64,000 nt of DNA. It comes from CBDCVO01 sp965223085 (GTDB lineage Bacteria; Pseudomonadota; Gammaproteobacteria; Ga0077536). The notes under the pieces are model-generated. The model did not search any database, was not told the origin of the DNA, and saw only the letters and a program-made list of their open reading frames with translations. The position numbers and the translations under genes were made by a program. Shown here one piece after another: positions 18,301 through 25,327 of this stretch. Numbering within the stretch: position 1 is the first letter of the stretch; every line of letters begins with the position of its first letter. Where the stretch lies: contig OZ244981.1 in assembly GCA_965223085.1 (NCBI GenBank), forward strand, positions 930,001-994,000, read 5' to 3'.

Positions 18301-19382
18301 GGGTCAACACGCAACGTTTCCGAAATGTAAGCCCCACGATCCAATTCGTTGGCAAAAATCAGTTCGATAGAACCGACACCTGCTGCGAGCAGTTTTTCTA
18401 ACAATTCGGAGCTTACTTCCTCGTTCGCCGCGGCGACGATCTCGCCGGTCGATTTGTCCACAATGTCGCACGCCAAAACGCGGCCGAGAATGAACGAGTG
18501 AGGCACAACCATTTCCCTTAAACCCAGTTCTTGGATCTCACGGATATGACGAACGGTGATGCGACGGTCTGCCTCTACGATTACGCTACCGTCGGTGCCA
18601 ACCAAATCGAAATCCAAGGTCACACCACGCAAACGCTCTGGCACCAGATGGAGGCGCACTTCTTCTGCCGTAATAGAAACCTGGTCACGCTCGAAAAACA
18701 TCTCCAAAATTTGTTCCGTAGTCTGCCCCAGCGCGCGCAATAACACCGTGGCTGGAATCTTGCGGCGCCGATCGATACGCACGTAGACGTGATCTTTTGG
18801 GTCGAATTCAAAATCTAGCCACGATCCTCGGTAGGGAATGACGCGCGCAGAAAACAACAGCTTGCCGGATGAGTGAGTCTTGCCTCGATCGTGATCGAAA
18901 AACACCCCGGGCGAGCGGTGCAGCTGCGATACGATCACGCGCTCTGTGCCGTTAATAACAAATGTACCGTTTTCGGTCATTAACGGTACTTCGCCCATGT
19001 AGACTTCCTGTTCTTTCGCTTCCTTTAGTTTGCGCTCGGAGGAGGATTCTTTATCGTAAATAATGAGTCGCACCTTCACGCGCAGAGACGCCGCATAGGT
19101 CAAACCACGGACCTGACACTCTTTTACGTCGAATAGCGGCGCGCCAAGCCGGTAACTGACATATTCCAGCGCGGCATTACCAGAATAACTTTCGATCGGG
19201 AATACAGATTTGAACGCGCCGTGCAAACCGATATCGGCACGCGCCGTCGCCTCCACGTGTTCCTGTAGGAAACCGCGGTACGATTCGATCTGGGTTTCGA
19301 GCAGATACGGTACTCGCAGCACCGCAGAACGTTTACCGAAATCCTTTCTGATTCGCTTTTTCTCTGTATATGAGTAAGCCAT
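15306..19382 (-). CDS. rpoB: RNA polymerase beta subunit
   Basis: The product of 1358 residues starts [18 protein letters not shown] and contains the rifampicin pocket segment [23 protein letters not shown] split around residue 520, with the usual Gln, Asp, His and Ser residues of sensitive enzymes. The C-terminal part has [10 protein letters not shown] and the [18 protein letters not shown] region. I chose the ATG at 19382, preceded by GAGGACAACC, over an open-frame extension of 39 codons that has no family resemblance. rpoB follows rplL after 326 bases. Confidence 0.98.
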   Translation of the reverse strand: [1358 protein letters not shown]

Positions 19383-19708
19383 GGTTGTCCTCGTATTTAC
19401 AGTCTGTATAAAATTTTCTGCGGTATTTAAACGCGGCTCACAAGAAGCGGTGCACCAAGCACCGCCTTGCAAACAATTTGCATTTTTCCCGAGTTCCAAC
19501 GTGGGTAAGGTACACGCGTAATGTCTTCATACACCCTGATTAAGAATTGATTTGGAGATGATGCGCCTACGCGAGGCAACGCCAGGTAAAAATGCAAAAT
19601 ACCGGCGTATGAATGCGTCTACGGAATCGCACCGTCGCATACTAGCCGGCATCACCGCCAATTCGCGCTGAGAATCAGCGCGGCGCTGCTGAAGCGCATT
19701 ATTCAATG
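19383..19708 (-). promoter_or_regulatory. rplL-rpoB intergenic region with perfect hairpin
   Basis: The 326 bases between rplL and rpoB hold no gene. A perfect 8-bp stem with 3-base loop occurs at 19664-19682 (CGCGCTGA, GAA, TCAGCGCG on the plus strand), just after the rplL stop. No T-run follows it on the minus strand, so it is not a classic terminator. In E. coli the same interval holds an attenuator and an RNase III processing site that set the L7/L12 to beta ratio. By position this hairpin may act similarly; that is inference. Confidence 0.5.
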
Positions 19709-20095
19709 CTATTTCAACTCCACTGCCGCGCCGGCTTCTTCGAGTTGTTTTTTAATTTCCTCGACTTCGGCTTTTGCAACCGCCTCTTTAACCGTTGCCG
19801 GCGCAGACTCGACCATGGTTTTAGCCTCTTTTAAGCCCAAACCGGTAAGCGCACGCACTGCTTTGATGACCGCCACTTTGTTCTCGCCAAAACTCGTCAT
19901 CACAACATCGAATTCGTCTTTCTCTTCAGCTTCACCCGCGCCTGCTTCAGCGGCGCCCGCGGCCGCGGCTGGCGCGGCCGCGACGGCAGCCGCGGAAACG
20001 CCCCATTTTTCTTCTAATTCCGAGACCAACTCCGTTACTTCGAGTATGGACATATTGCTCAGCACTTCAACGATTTCTTCTTTCGTCACAGCCAT
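19709..20095 (-). CDS. rplL: 50S ribosomal protein L7/L12
   Basis: The acidic 128-residue protein has the N-terminal dimerisation part (SNMSILEVTELVSELEEKW), an Ala-rich hinge (about residues 36-55) and the C-terminal factor-binding domain with GLGLKEAKTMVESAP. Multiple copies form the flexible stalk that recruits EF-Tu, EF-G and IF2. It is 49 bases downstream of rplJ, the usual pairing. The hinge is slightly longer than in E. coli (121 aa total there). Confidence 0.97.
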   Translation of the reverse strand: MAVTKEEIVEVLSNMSILEVTELVSELEEKWGVSAAAVAAAPAAAAGAAEAGAGEAEEKDEFDVVMTSFGENKVAVIKAVRALTGLGLKEAKTMVESAPATVKEAVAKAEVEEIKKQLEEAGAAVELK

Positions 20096-20144
20096 TGAAA
20101 TCTCTCCTAAAAAATCTAACAGGTCATAGCTAAATGCGGATGGA

Positions 20145-20672
20145 TCAAGACACCGGTTGCGAATCGCGGTGGGCCGCTAGCACGCGTACGAACTGAGACG
20201 GTGGCTCTGCCAAAGTACGAACAAGCTTACTCATCGGCGCTTGTAACATGCCCAGCAGTTGCGCCCGCGCTTCATCCAAGGTGGGTAAGGCTGCAATGGC
20301 TTTAAGGTCTTCCGCGCCGCGTAGTACGCCACCAACAACGATGGCTTTCGTGACTAGCTTTTGATTGTCTTTAGCAAAATCTCGCACCACGCGAGCACCG
20401 GCCCCGGGGTCGTCTCGTGAAAACACGAGCATCACCGGCCCAACCAAATTGTCTTCCAGACAATTAAAATCGGTTTCTGCTAAGGCGCGTCGCGCCAACG
20501 AGTTCTTCACGACCCGCAAATAGACGCCTGAAGCACGCGCTTTCGCGCGTAGTTCCGTCAACTGCGCCACCGTCAAGCCCTTATAGTCGGCCGCAATCGC
20601 CGCATCCGCTTCGCGGGCAACGGCGTTGACTTCCGCAACGACCGTTTGTTTCTGCTCCAAAGTCAGACTCAC
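20145..20672 (-). CDS. rplJ: 50S ribosomal protein L10
   Basis: The 175-residue product has the L10 start LTLEQKQTVVAEVNAVAREAD, the TVAQLTELRAKARASGV and RVVKNSLARRAL segments that bind 23S rRNA, and a C-terminal helix for L7/L12 dimers. Translation starts with GTG. A structured 352-base leader lies upstream; in E. coli the L10-L12 complex represses this operon by binding the leader. Slightly longer than the E. coli protein (165). Confidence 0.96.
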   Translation of the reverse strand: MSLTLEQKQTVVAEVNAVAREADAAIAADYKGLTVAQLTELRAKARASGVYLRVVKNSLARRALAETDFNCLEDNLVGPVMLVFSRDDPGAGARVVRDFAKDNQKLVTKAIVVGGVLRGAEDLKAIAALPTLDEARAQLLGMLQAPMSKLVRTLAEPPSQFVRVLAAHRDSQPVS

Positions 20673-21024
20673 TTGATACTCTCCTGGGTAGACGTCTCAC
20701 GCGCTGGCGTGCCACCGTCTATTTATTCGCGAAATTACGGTTCGCGATCCTTACGGTACCCACCAACCAGGCATGACCTGTTTCGGGACCACCGTCTACG
20801 TAGGCCGGCTGGCGCCGCTTAAATCTTGCGTGCGACGCGGACGGTTACCACCTTCCCATCAACACCAAAGATGCCTACGGTCTTGGACGTCCACTGTTCA
20901 TAGCAACGAACAATGGCCCAAAATTCTGTGTCCGAGCTGTTATCGGAGCGCGCCTTAGCGCTCTCTCCACCGCCCGCGCTTGCGCCAACGAATCACCGCG
21001 CGTTAACGCCTCTTAGCGTTTAGT
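20673..21024 (-). promoter_or_regulatory. Structured rplJ leader (candidate L10-L12 autoregulatory region)
   Basis: This non-coding interval between rplA and rplJ contains several inverted repeats, including an 8-bp stem at 20892-20899 with 20908-20915 (one G-U pair) and a GC-rich pair near 20944-20968. A 10-base sequence, ccaccgtcta, occurs twice, at 20712-20721 and 20789-20798. In E. coli the corresponding leader binds L10-L12 and also has its own promoter. No clear promoter was found here. Assignment as an L10 leader is from position and visible structure only. Confidence 0.5.
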
Positions 21025-21726
21025 CTAAATGCGTTCAATCGACGCTCGATCGACCGGGACCCCGGGACCCATAGTCGAGGAGATGGTAATCGCTTCCAGG
21101 TAAACGCCCTTCGCGCTACTCGGCTTAGCTTTCATCAGATCGCCGATGAGCACACGTAAATTCTCGCTCAAAGCCGAGACGTCGAAAGAGGCTTTGCCGA
21201 TAGGACAATGTATGATCCCGGCTTTATCCGTGCGATATCGAACTTGCCCCGCTTTGGCGTTAGTCACCGCCGTCGCGACGTCTGTGGTTACAGTCCCGAC
21301 CTTCGGATTAGGCATCAGGCCACGCGGACCCAAGATCTGTCCTAGCTGGCCCACGACGCGCATCGTTGCCGGCGTTGCAATCGCAACTTCGAAATCGATA
21401 TCTCCGCCTTTCACTTTTTCTGCCAAGTCGTCTAAACCGACCAGGTCAGCGCCGGCGTCGCGCGCTGCATCAGCGTCGGGCCCGTCGGCGAATACCGCGA
21501 CTCTCACGCTCTTGCCCGTACCATGGGGTAGCACGGTTGAACCTCGTACTACTTGATCGGACTTGCGTGGATCGACACCTAGGTTCACTGCGATCTCAAT
21601 CGTTTCATCGAACTTTGCTGATGCCGTTTCTTTGATTACGGTTAACGCTGCGTTCAATTCGCGCGGCTGTGATAAGTCACCAATGCGCTCACGCGTTGCA
21701 CGGGAACGTTTCGATTCTTTTGCCAT
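21025..21726 (-). CDS. rplA: 50S ribosomal protein L1
   Basis: The 233-residue product has KFDETIEIAVNLGVDPRKSDQ, RGSTVLPHGTGK and the GPRGLMPNPKVGTV signature of L1. L1 forms the mobile stalk that guides deacylated tRNA out of the E site and, in many bacteria, represses its own mRNA upstream of rplK. The gene starts one base after the rplK stop, so the two are tightly coupled. Full length. Confidence 0.97.
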   Translation of the reverse strand: MAKESKRSRATRERIGDLSQPRELNAALTVIKETASAKFDETIEIAVNLGVDPRKSDQVVRGSTVLPHGTGKSVRVAVFADGPDADAARDAGADLVGLDDLAEKVKGGDIDFEVAIATPATMRVVGQLGQILGPRGLMPNPKVGTVTTDVATAVTNAKAGQVRYRTDKAGIIHCPIGKASFDVSALSENLRVLIGDLMKAKPSSAKGVYLEAITISSTMGPGVPVDRASIERI

Positions 21727-21727
21727 C

Positions 21728-22159
21728 TTAAACGCCCTCCACCTCTAGACCCATGCTGCGAGCGGTGCCCGCTATCGTACGTACGGCCGCATCCATATCC
21801 GCGGCAGTTAAATCGGGGTCTTTGCTTTGCACAATCTCTTCGAGCTGCGCACGGGTGACTTTGCCGACTTTATCTTTATTTGGCACACCGCTACCTTTCG
21901 GTACTCCGGCGGCCTTTCTCAACAACACCGAGGCCGGTGGGGTTTTGGTTTGAAAAGTAAAACTCTTATCCGCGAAAACTGTGATGATCACCGGGATCGG
22001 TAAGCCGGCTTCGACGTTCTGCGTCTTGGCATTAAATTGTTTGCAAAACTCCATAATATTGACCCCGTGCTGGCCAAGCGCAGGTCCTACCGGTGGGCTC
22101 GGGTTGGCTTGTCCAGCCGGGACCTGGAGTTTGATATATGAGTCGATTTTTTTTGCCAT
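21728..22159 (-). CDS. rplK: 50S ribosomal protein L11
   Basis: The 143-residue product has KLQVPAGQANPSPPVGPALG near the start and the C-terminal rRNA-binding domain with VGKVTRAQLEEI and the RTIAGTARSMGL motif. L11 binds the GTPase-associated centre of 23S rRNA and is needed for RelA activation. A ribosome binding site GAGGAGT precedes the ATG. The 86-base gap from nusG would be the place for an L1-binding leader, which I cannot confirm. Confidence 0.97.
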   Translation of the reverse strand: MAKKIDSYIKLQVPAGQANPSPPVGPALGQHGVNIMEFCKQFNAKTQNVEAGLPIPVIITVFADKSFTFQTKTPPASVLLRKAAGVPKGSGVPNKDKVGKVTRAQLEEIVQSKDPDLTAADMDAAVRTIAGTARSMGLEVEGV

Positions 22160-22245
22160 TGCTCGTTACTCCTCGGGTGCAAACGCCTCGCGGCTCCCCG
22201 TCGGTAATCGCGCCGGTGCCGCGGTAGGCAACTTCCGGTGATCAT

Positions 22246-22788
22246 TCATTCTTTAGATACTTGGCCAAACTCGAGTTCAACGGGTGTCGAACGCCCGAAA
22301 ATCGATACCGCAACTCGGAGGCGGCTTTTTTCATAGTTAACTTCTTCGACAACACCGTTGAAATCAGTAAATGGGCCGTCATTTACGCGTACTAGCTCAC
22401 CAACTTCAAACAACACTTTTGGCCGCGGTTTTTCTGTGCCTTCCTGGATCCGATCAAGTATTGTCGCTGCTTCTTTTTCTGTAATCGGCGTCGGCTTGTC
22501 GCTGCTGCCACCGATAAAACCCATCACTTTTGGGCATTCTTTAACCAGGTGCCAAGAGGATTCGTCCATCTCCATTTGCACGAGCACATAACCCGGAAAG
22601 AACTTGCGATCGCTTTTGCGTTTTTGGCCATCGCGCATCTCGACGACTTCTTCGGTGGGCACCAGAATTTGGCCAAATTTATCGCTCAGACCACTGCGGT
22701 TAATGCGCTCTTCCAAAGACCGCTTGACCTGGTTTTCAAACCCCGAATACGCGTGCACGACGTACCAATGCAAGCTCACCTCAGCCAC
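22246..22788 (-). CDS. nusG: Transcription termination/antitermination factor NusG
   Basis: The 180-residue product has the NGN domain start WYVVHAYSGFENQVKRSLEE, the FFPGYVLVQMEMD core and a C-terminal KOW domain (ELVRVNDGPFTDFNGVVEEV, about residues 128-147). NusG couples RNA polymerase to Rho and to the ribosome through S10. Its GTG start overlaps the end of secE by 8 bases. This secE-nusG pair before rplK is near universal in bacteria. Confidence 0.97.
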   Translation of the reverse strand: MAEVSLHWYVVHAYSGFENQVKRSLEERINRSGLSDKFGQILVPTEEVVEMRDGQKRKSDRKFFPGYVLVQMEMDESSWHLVKECPKVMGFIGGSSDKPTPITEKEAATILDRIQEGTEKPRPKVLFEVGELVRVNDGPFTDFNGVVEEVNYEKSRLRVAVSIFGRSTPVELEFGQVSKE

Positions 22789-23158
22789 CTTGCCCCATTA
22801 ACATTTTGATCACGCCTGCCAACAGCATGTCGAGCAACCACAAAAATAGGGCGACAATAATGACAACGACCATTACGACGAGCGTCGTCTGAATAGTCTC
22901 CTGTCGCGTCGGCCATACGACTTTTCGGACTTCGACTTGAGCTTCCTTACCAAAACTCAACAAAGCGCGACCTTTGTCCGTTTGCGATGCGATCCCTAAC
23001 GCGACGCCTGTCGCGGCGATCAACCCCACGACGCGAGTGAGTTTTGAGGCATCAGCGTAGTAGTAGAACGCGACGAGTGCCGCGACGATCAACAACAGCG
23101 ATGCGCCCAACTTTACGGTGTCGAAGACCGACTGCGATGTTTCAGCTTTAGAACTCAT
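22781..23158 (-). CDS. secE: Preprotein translocase subunit SecE
   Basis: The protein of about 125 residues has three predicted membrane segments (around residues 15-35, 42-60 and 90-115) and the conserved cytoplasmic EVRKVVWPTRQE amphipathic helix before the last one. SecE clamps SecY in the inner-membrane translocon. I chose the ATG at 23158, which gives MSSKAETSQ like other gammaproteobacterial SecE; an ATG at 23182 is possible. Neither start has a strong Shine-Dalgarno sequence. It lies between tRNA-Trp and nusG. Confidence 0.93.
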   Translation of the reverse strand: MSSKAETSQSVFDTVKLGASLLLIVAALVAFYYYADASKLTRVVGLIAATGVALGIASQTDKGRALLSFGKEAQVEVRKVVWPTRQETIQTTLVVMVVVIIVALFLWLLDMLLAGVIKMLMGQGG

Positions 23159-23204
23159 TCCACTTTTGTGATCGGCGCACATGCGCTGTGAATCGTCGTT
23201 AGAC

Positions 23205-23280
23205 TGGCAGGCCAGGAGGGAATCGAACCCCCAACCTGCGGTTTTGGAGACCGCCGCTCTGCCAATTGAGCTACTGGCCT
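23205..23280 (-). tRNA. tRNA-Trp (CCA anticodon)
   Basis: The 76-nt cloverleaf has a 7-bp acceptor stem (AGGCCAG with CTGGCCT), an anticodon stem GCGGT/ACCGC around loop CTCCAAA, and a TTCGATT T-loop. The 3' CCA is encoded at 23205-23207. A tRNA-Trp between tuf and secE is common in gammaproteobacteria other than E. coli. It is probably transcribed with tuf copy 2 or read through into secE-nusG. Confidence 0.96.
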
Positions 23281-23367
23281 ATCGACAAGACTTGTTGGAC
23301 TTACCACCGAGACGGCTATGTAGTTAGCTGTGCTTGGATATCGTTATCTATAAAGAGCTAAGCGTGC

Positions 23368-24558
23368 TTATTCTACGATTTTGGAGACGACGCCGGCGCC
23401 GACGGTTCGCCCACCTTCTCTAATCGCAAAACGTAATCCCTCTTCCATCGCTATCGGATTAATTAACTTCACCGTGATCTTCACATTATCACCCGGCATC
23501 ACCATCTCAACTCCATCCGCTAACTCCACCGCCCCCGTCACATCCGTCGTCCGAAAATAAAACTGCGGCCGGTAATTATCAAAAAATGGCGTGTGACGAC
23601 CACCCTCCTCCTTCGATAATACATATACCTCCGCCTCAAAATGACTGTGCGGCTTCACACTACCAGGCACACACAATACCTGACCCCGCTCTACCTCCTC
23701 CCGCTTCGTACCCCGCAACAACACCCCAACATTATCCCCAGCACGACCCTCGTCCAATAACTTCCGAAACATCTCCACTCCCGTGCACGTCGTCGTCGTC
23801 GTCTCCTTAATCCCTACTATCTCTACCTCCTCACCAACCTTGATAATACCTCGCTCCACTCGACCCGTTACCACCGTACCTCGCCCCGAAATCGAAAATA
23901 CATCCTCTATCGGTAATAAAAATGGCTGGTCAACCGGACGCTCCGGTACCGGAATGTAATTGTCCATCTCCTCCAATAACTTCCATACCGACTTCATCCC
24001 TATCTCACTATCGTCTCCCTCCAATGCCTTCAACGCACTACCTATCACCACCGGCGTCTCATCCCCAGGAAATTGATACGTGTCCAATAACTCCCGTACC
24101 TCCATCTCCACTAGCTCCAATAACTCACCATCATCTACCATGTCCGCCTTGTTCATATACACCACTATGTACGGAACACCTACCTGACGAGCCAACAATA
24201 TGTGCTCACGCGTCTGCGGCATCGGACCATCCGCCGCACTCACCACCAATATCGCTCCGTCCATCTGCGCCGCACCAGTAATCATGTTCTTTACATAATC
24301 CGCATGCCCCGGACAATCTACATGCGCGTAATGTCGACCCTCACTCTCATACTCAACATGCGCCGTCGCTATCGTAATACCTCGCTCCCGCTCCTCCGGC
24401 GCATTGTCTATCTGGTCGTAACCCCGCGACTCACCCCCGTACTTCTCCGACGTCACTACCGTCAATGCCGCCGTCAACGTCGTCTTACCATGATCAACAT
24501 GACCTATCGTCCCTACATTTACATGCGGCTTCGTACGCTCAAACTTCTCTTTGGACAT
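23368..24558 (-). CDS. tuf: Elongation factor Tu, copy 2 (tRNA-linked)
   Basis: This copy in the tufB position encodes the same 396 residues as the gene at 6434-7624, with GHVDHGKT at 19-26. The two nucleotide sequences match throughout the coding region as far as I compared. Flanking sequences diverge at once on both sides, which points to gene conversion confined to the open reading frame. The same atypical codon choice is present: frequent ATA, TTA, GTA, GGG. Upstream are tRNA-Thr, -Gly and -Tyr; downstream is tRNA-Trp. Confidence 0.98.
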   Translation of the reverse strand: MSKEKFERTKPHVNVGTIGHVDHGKTTLTAALTVVTSEKYGGESRGYDQIDNAPEERERGITIATAHVEYESEGRHYAHVDCPGHADYVKNMITGAAQMDGAILVVSAADGPMPQTREHILLARQVGVPYIVVYMNKADMVDDGELLELVEMEVRELLDTYQFPGDETPVVIGSALKALEGDDSEIGMKSVWKLLEEMDNYIPVPERPVDQPFLLPIEDVFSISGRGTVVTGRVERGIIKVGEEVEIVGIKETTTTTCTGVEMFRKLLDEGRAGDNVGVLLRGTKREEVERGQVLCVPGSVKPHSHFEAEVYVLSKEEGGRHTPFFDNYRPQFYFRTTDVTGAVELADGVEMVMPGDNVKITVKLINPIAMEEGLRFAIREGGRTVGAGVVSKIVE

Positions 24559-24697
24559 GGTTTCTCTCTCGCTAGTTATCCATTAACTTGGCAACTCGGC
24601 TAAGCGCCGCTCAGGCTGGGTAGCATCAAGGCATTTGCGCCTTTTTACCCTGTCTACCTGGTACGAACTACGCGATGGTTTGCGTTCGCCATTGTTG

Positions 24698-24773
<76 letters not shown>

Positions 24774-24791
24774 GTGTACGCGCCCTCGGCA

Positions 24792-24865
<74 letters not shown>

Positions 24866-24897
24866 GTTGTTTCGATTGTCCGCCCCAGCACATCCTT

Positions 24898-24982
24898 CGG
24901 TGGAGGGGGTAGGATTCGAACCTACGAAGGCTGAGCCGGCAGATTTACAGTCTGCTCCCGTTGACCGCTTGGGTACCCCTCC
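24898..24982 (-). tRNA. tRNA-Tyr (GTA anticodon), 3' end CCG
   Basis: A class II tRNA with long variable arm: acceptor GGAGGGG/CCCCTCC, anticodon stem GCAGA/TCTGC around loop CTGTAAA, T-arm GTAGG TTCGAAT CCTAC. After the discriminator A (24901) the genome reads CCG, not CCA, unlike the three other tRNAs in this window. The final A must therefore come from trimming and the CCA-adding enzyme. It is the first tRNA of the operon, about 10 bases after the predicted start of transcription. Confidence 0.94.
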
Positions 24983-24998
24983 AAAACGGTAGCAGGAA

Positions 24999-25027
24999 AT
25001 TGTCGAAATTTATTGGAGTTATGTCAA
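24999..25027 (-). promoter_or_regulatory. Promoter of the tRNA-tuf operon
   Basis: The minus strand has TTGACA (25022-25027), a 17-base spacer and GACAAT (24999-25004), placing the start about 10 bases before tRNA-Tyr. The spacer begins TAACTCC, identical to the rpsL promoter. The rest of the interval up to the topA terminator (25028-25303) shows no gene. Confidence 0.7.
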
Positions 25028-25303
25028 TACATCCGGCGCAATTCGCAAGCCTTGAATCGACTGGCGGTGACCCGGACGAGACCTGCTGCTGACACCTGGC
25101 AGCGCGACTGGCTCGGGTGCCGAGATAATCGCGGAGGCGGCGTCGCCGCGCCCGAAACCGTTTAGACGTCGGATTCATAGTAAATACTTACTTCACTATA
25201 GACCTATGGCGCCTAACGTGTAGCGTACGCGGCCGCCGCAGCCGTTGACGCAATCGTGAATCCTGTTCTCACCACCATACGTGCAAGACCCGCGCCCAAC
25301 AGC

Positions 25304-25323
25304 AAAAAAGCGCCCTCGGCGCT
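25304..25323 (-). terminator. Intrinsic terminator of topA
   Basis: On the minus strand a perfect 6-bp stem AGCGCC/GGCGCT with a 3-base GAG loop is followed by a T-run (25304-25309 as A on the plus strand). It starts 5 bases beyond the topA stop codon, so it should end the topA transcript before the tRNA operon promoter. Confidence 0.8.
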
Positions 25324-25327
25324 AAGG

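Noticed and set aside
19383..19499. N-terminal extension of RpoB
   Set aside because: No resemblance to RpoB, and a proper ribosome binding site precedes the ATG at 19382.
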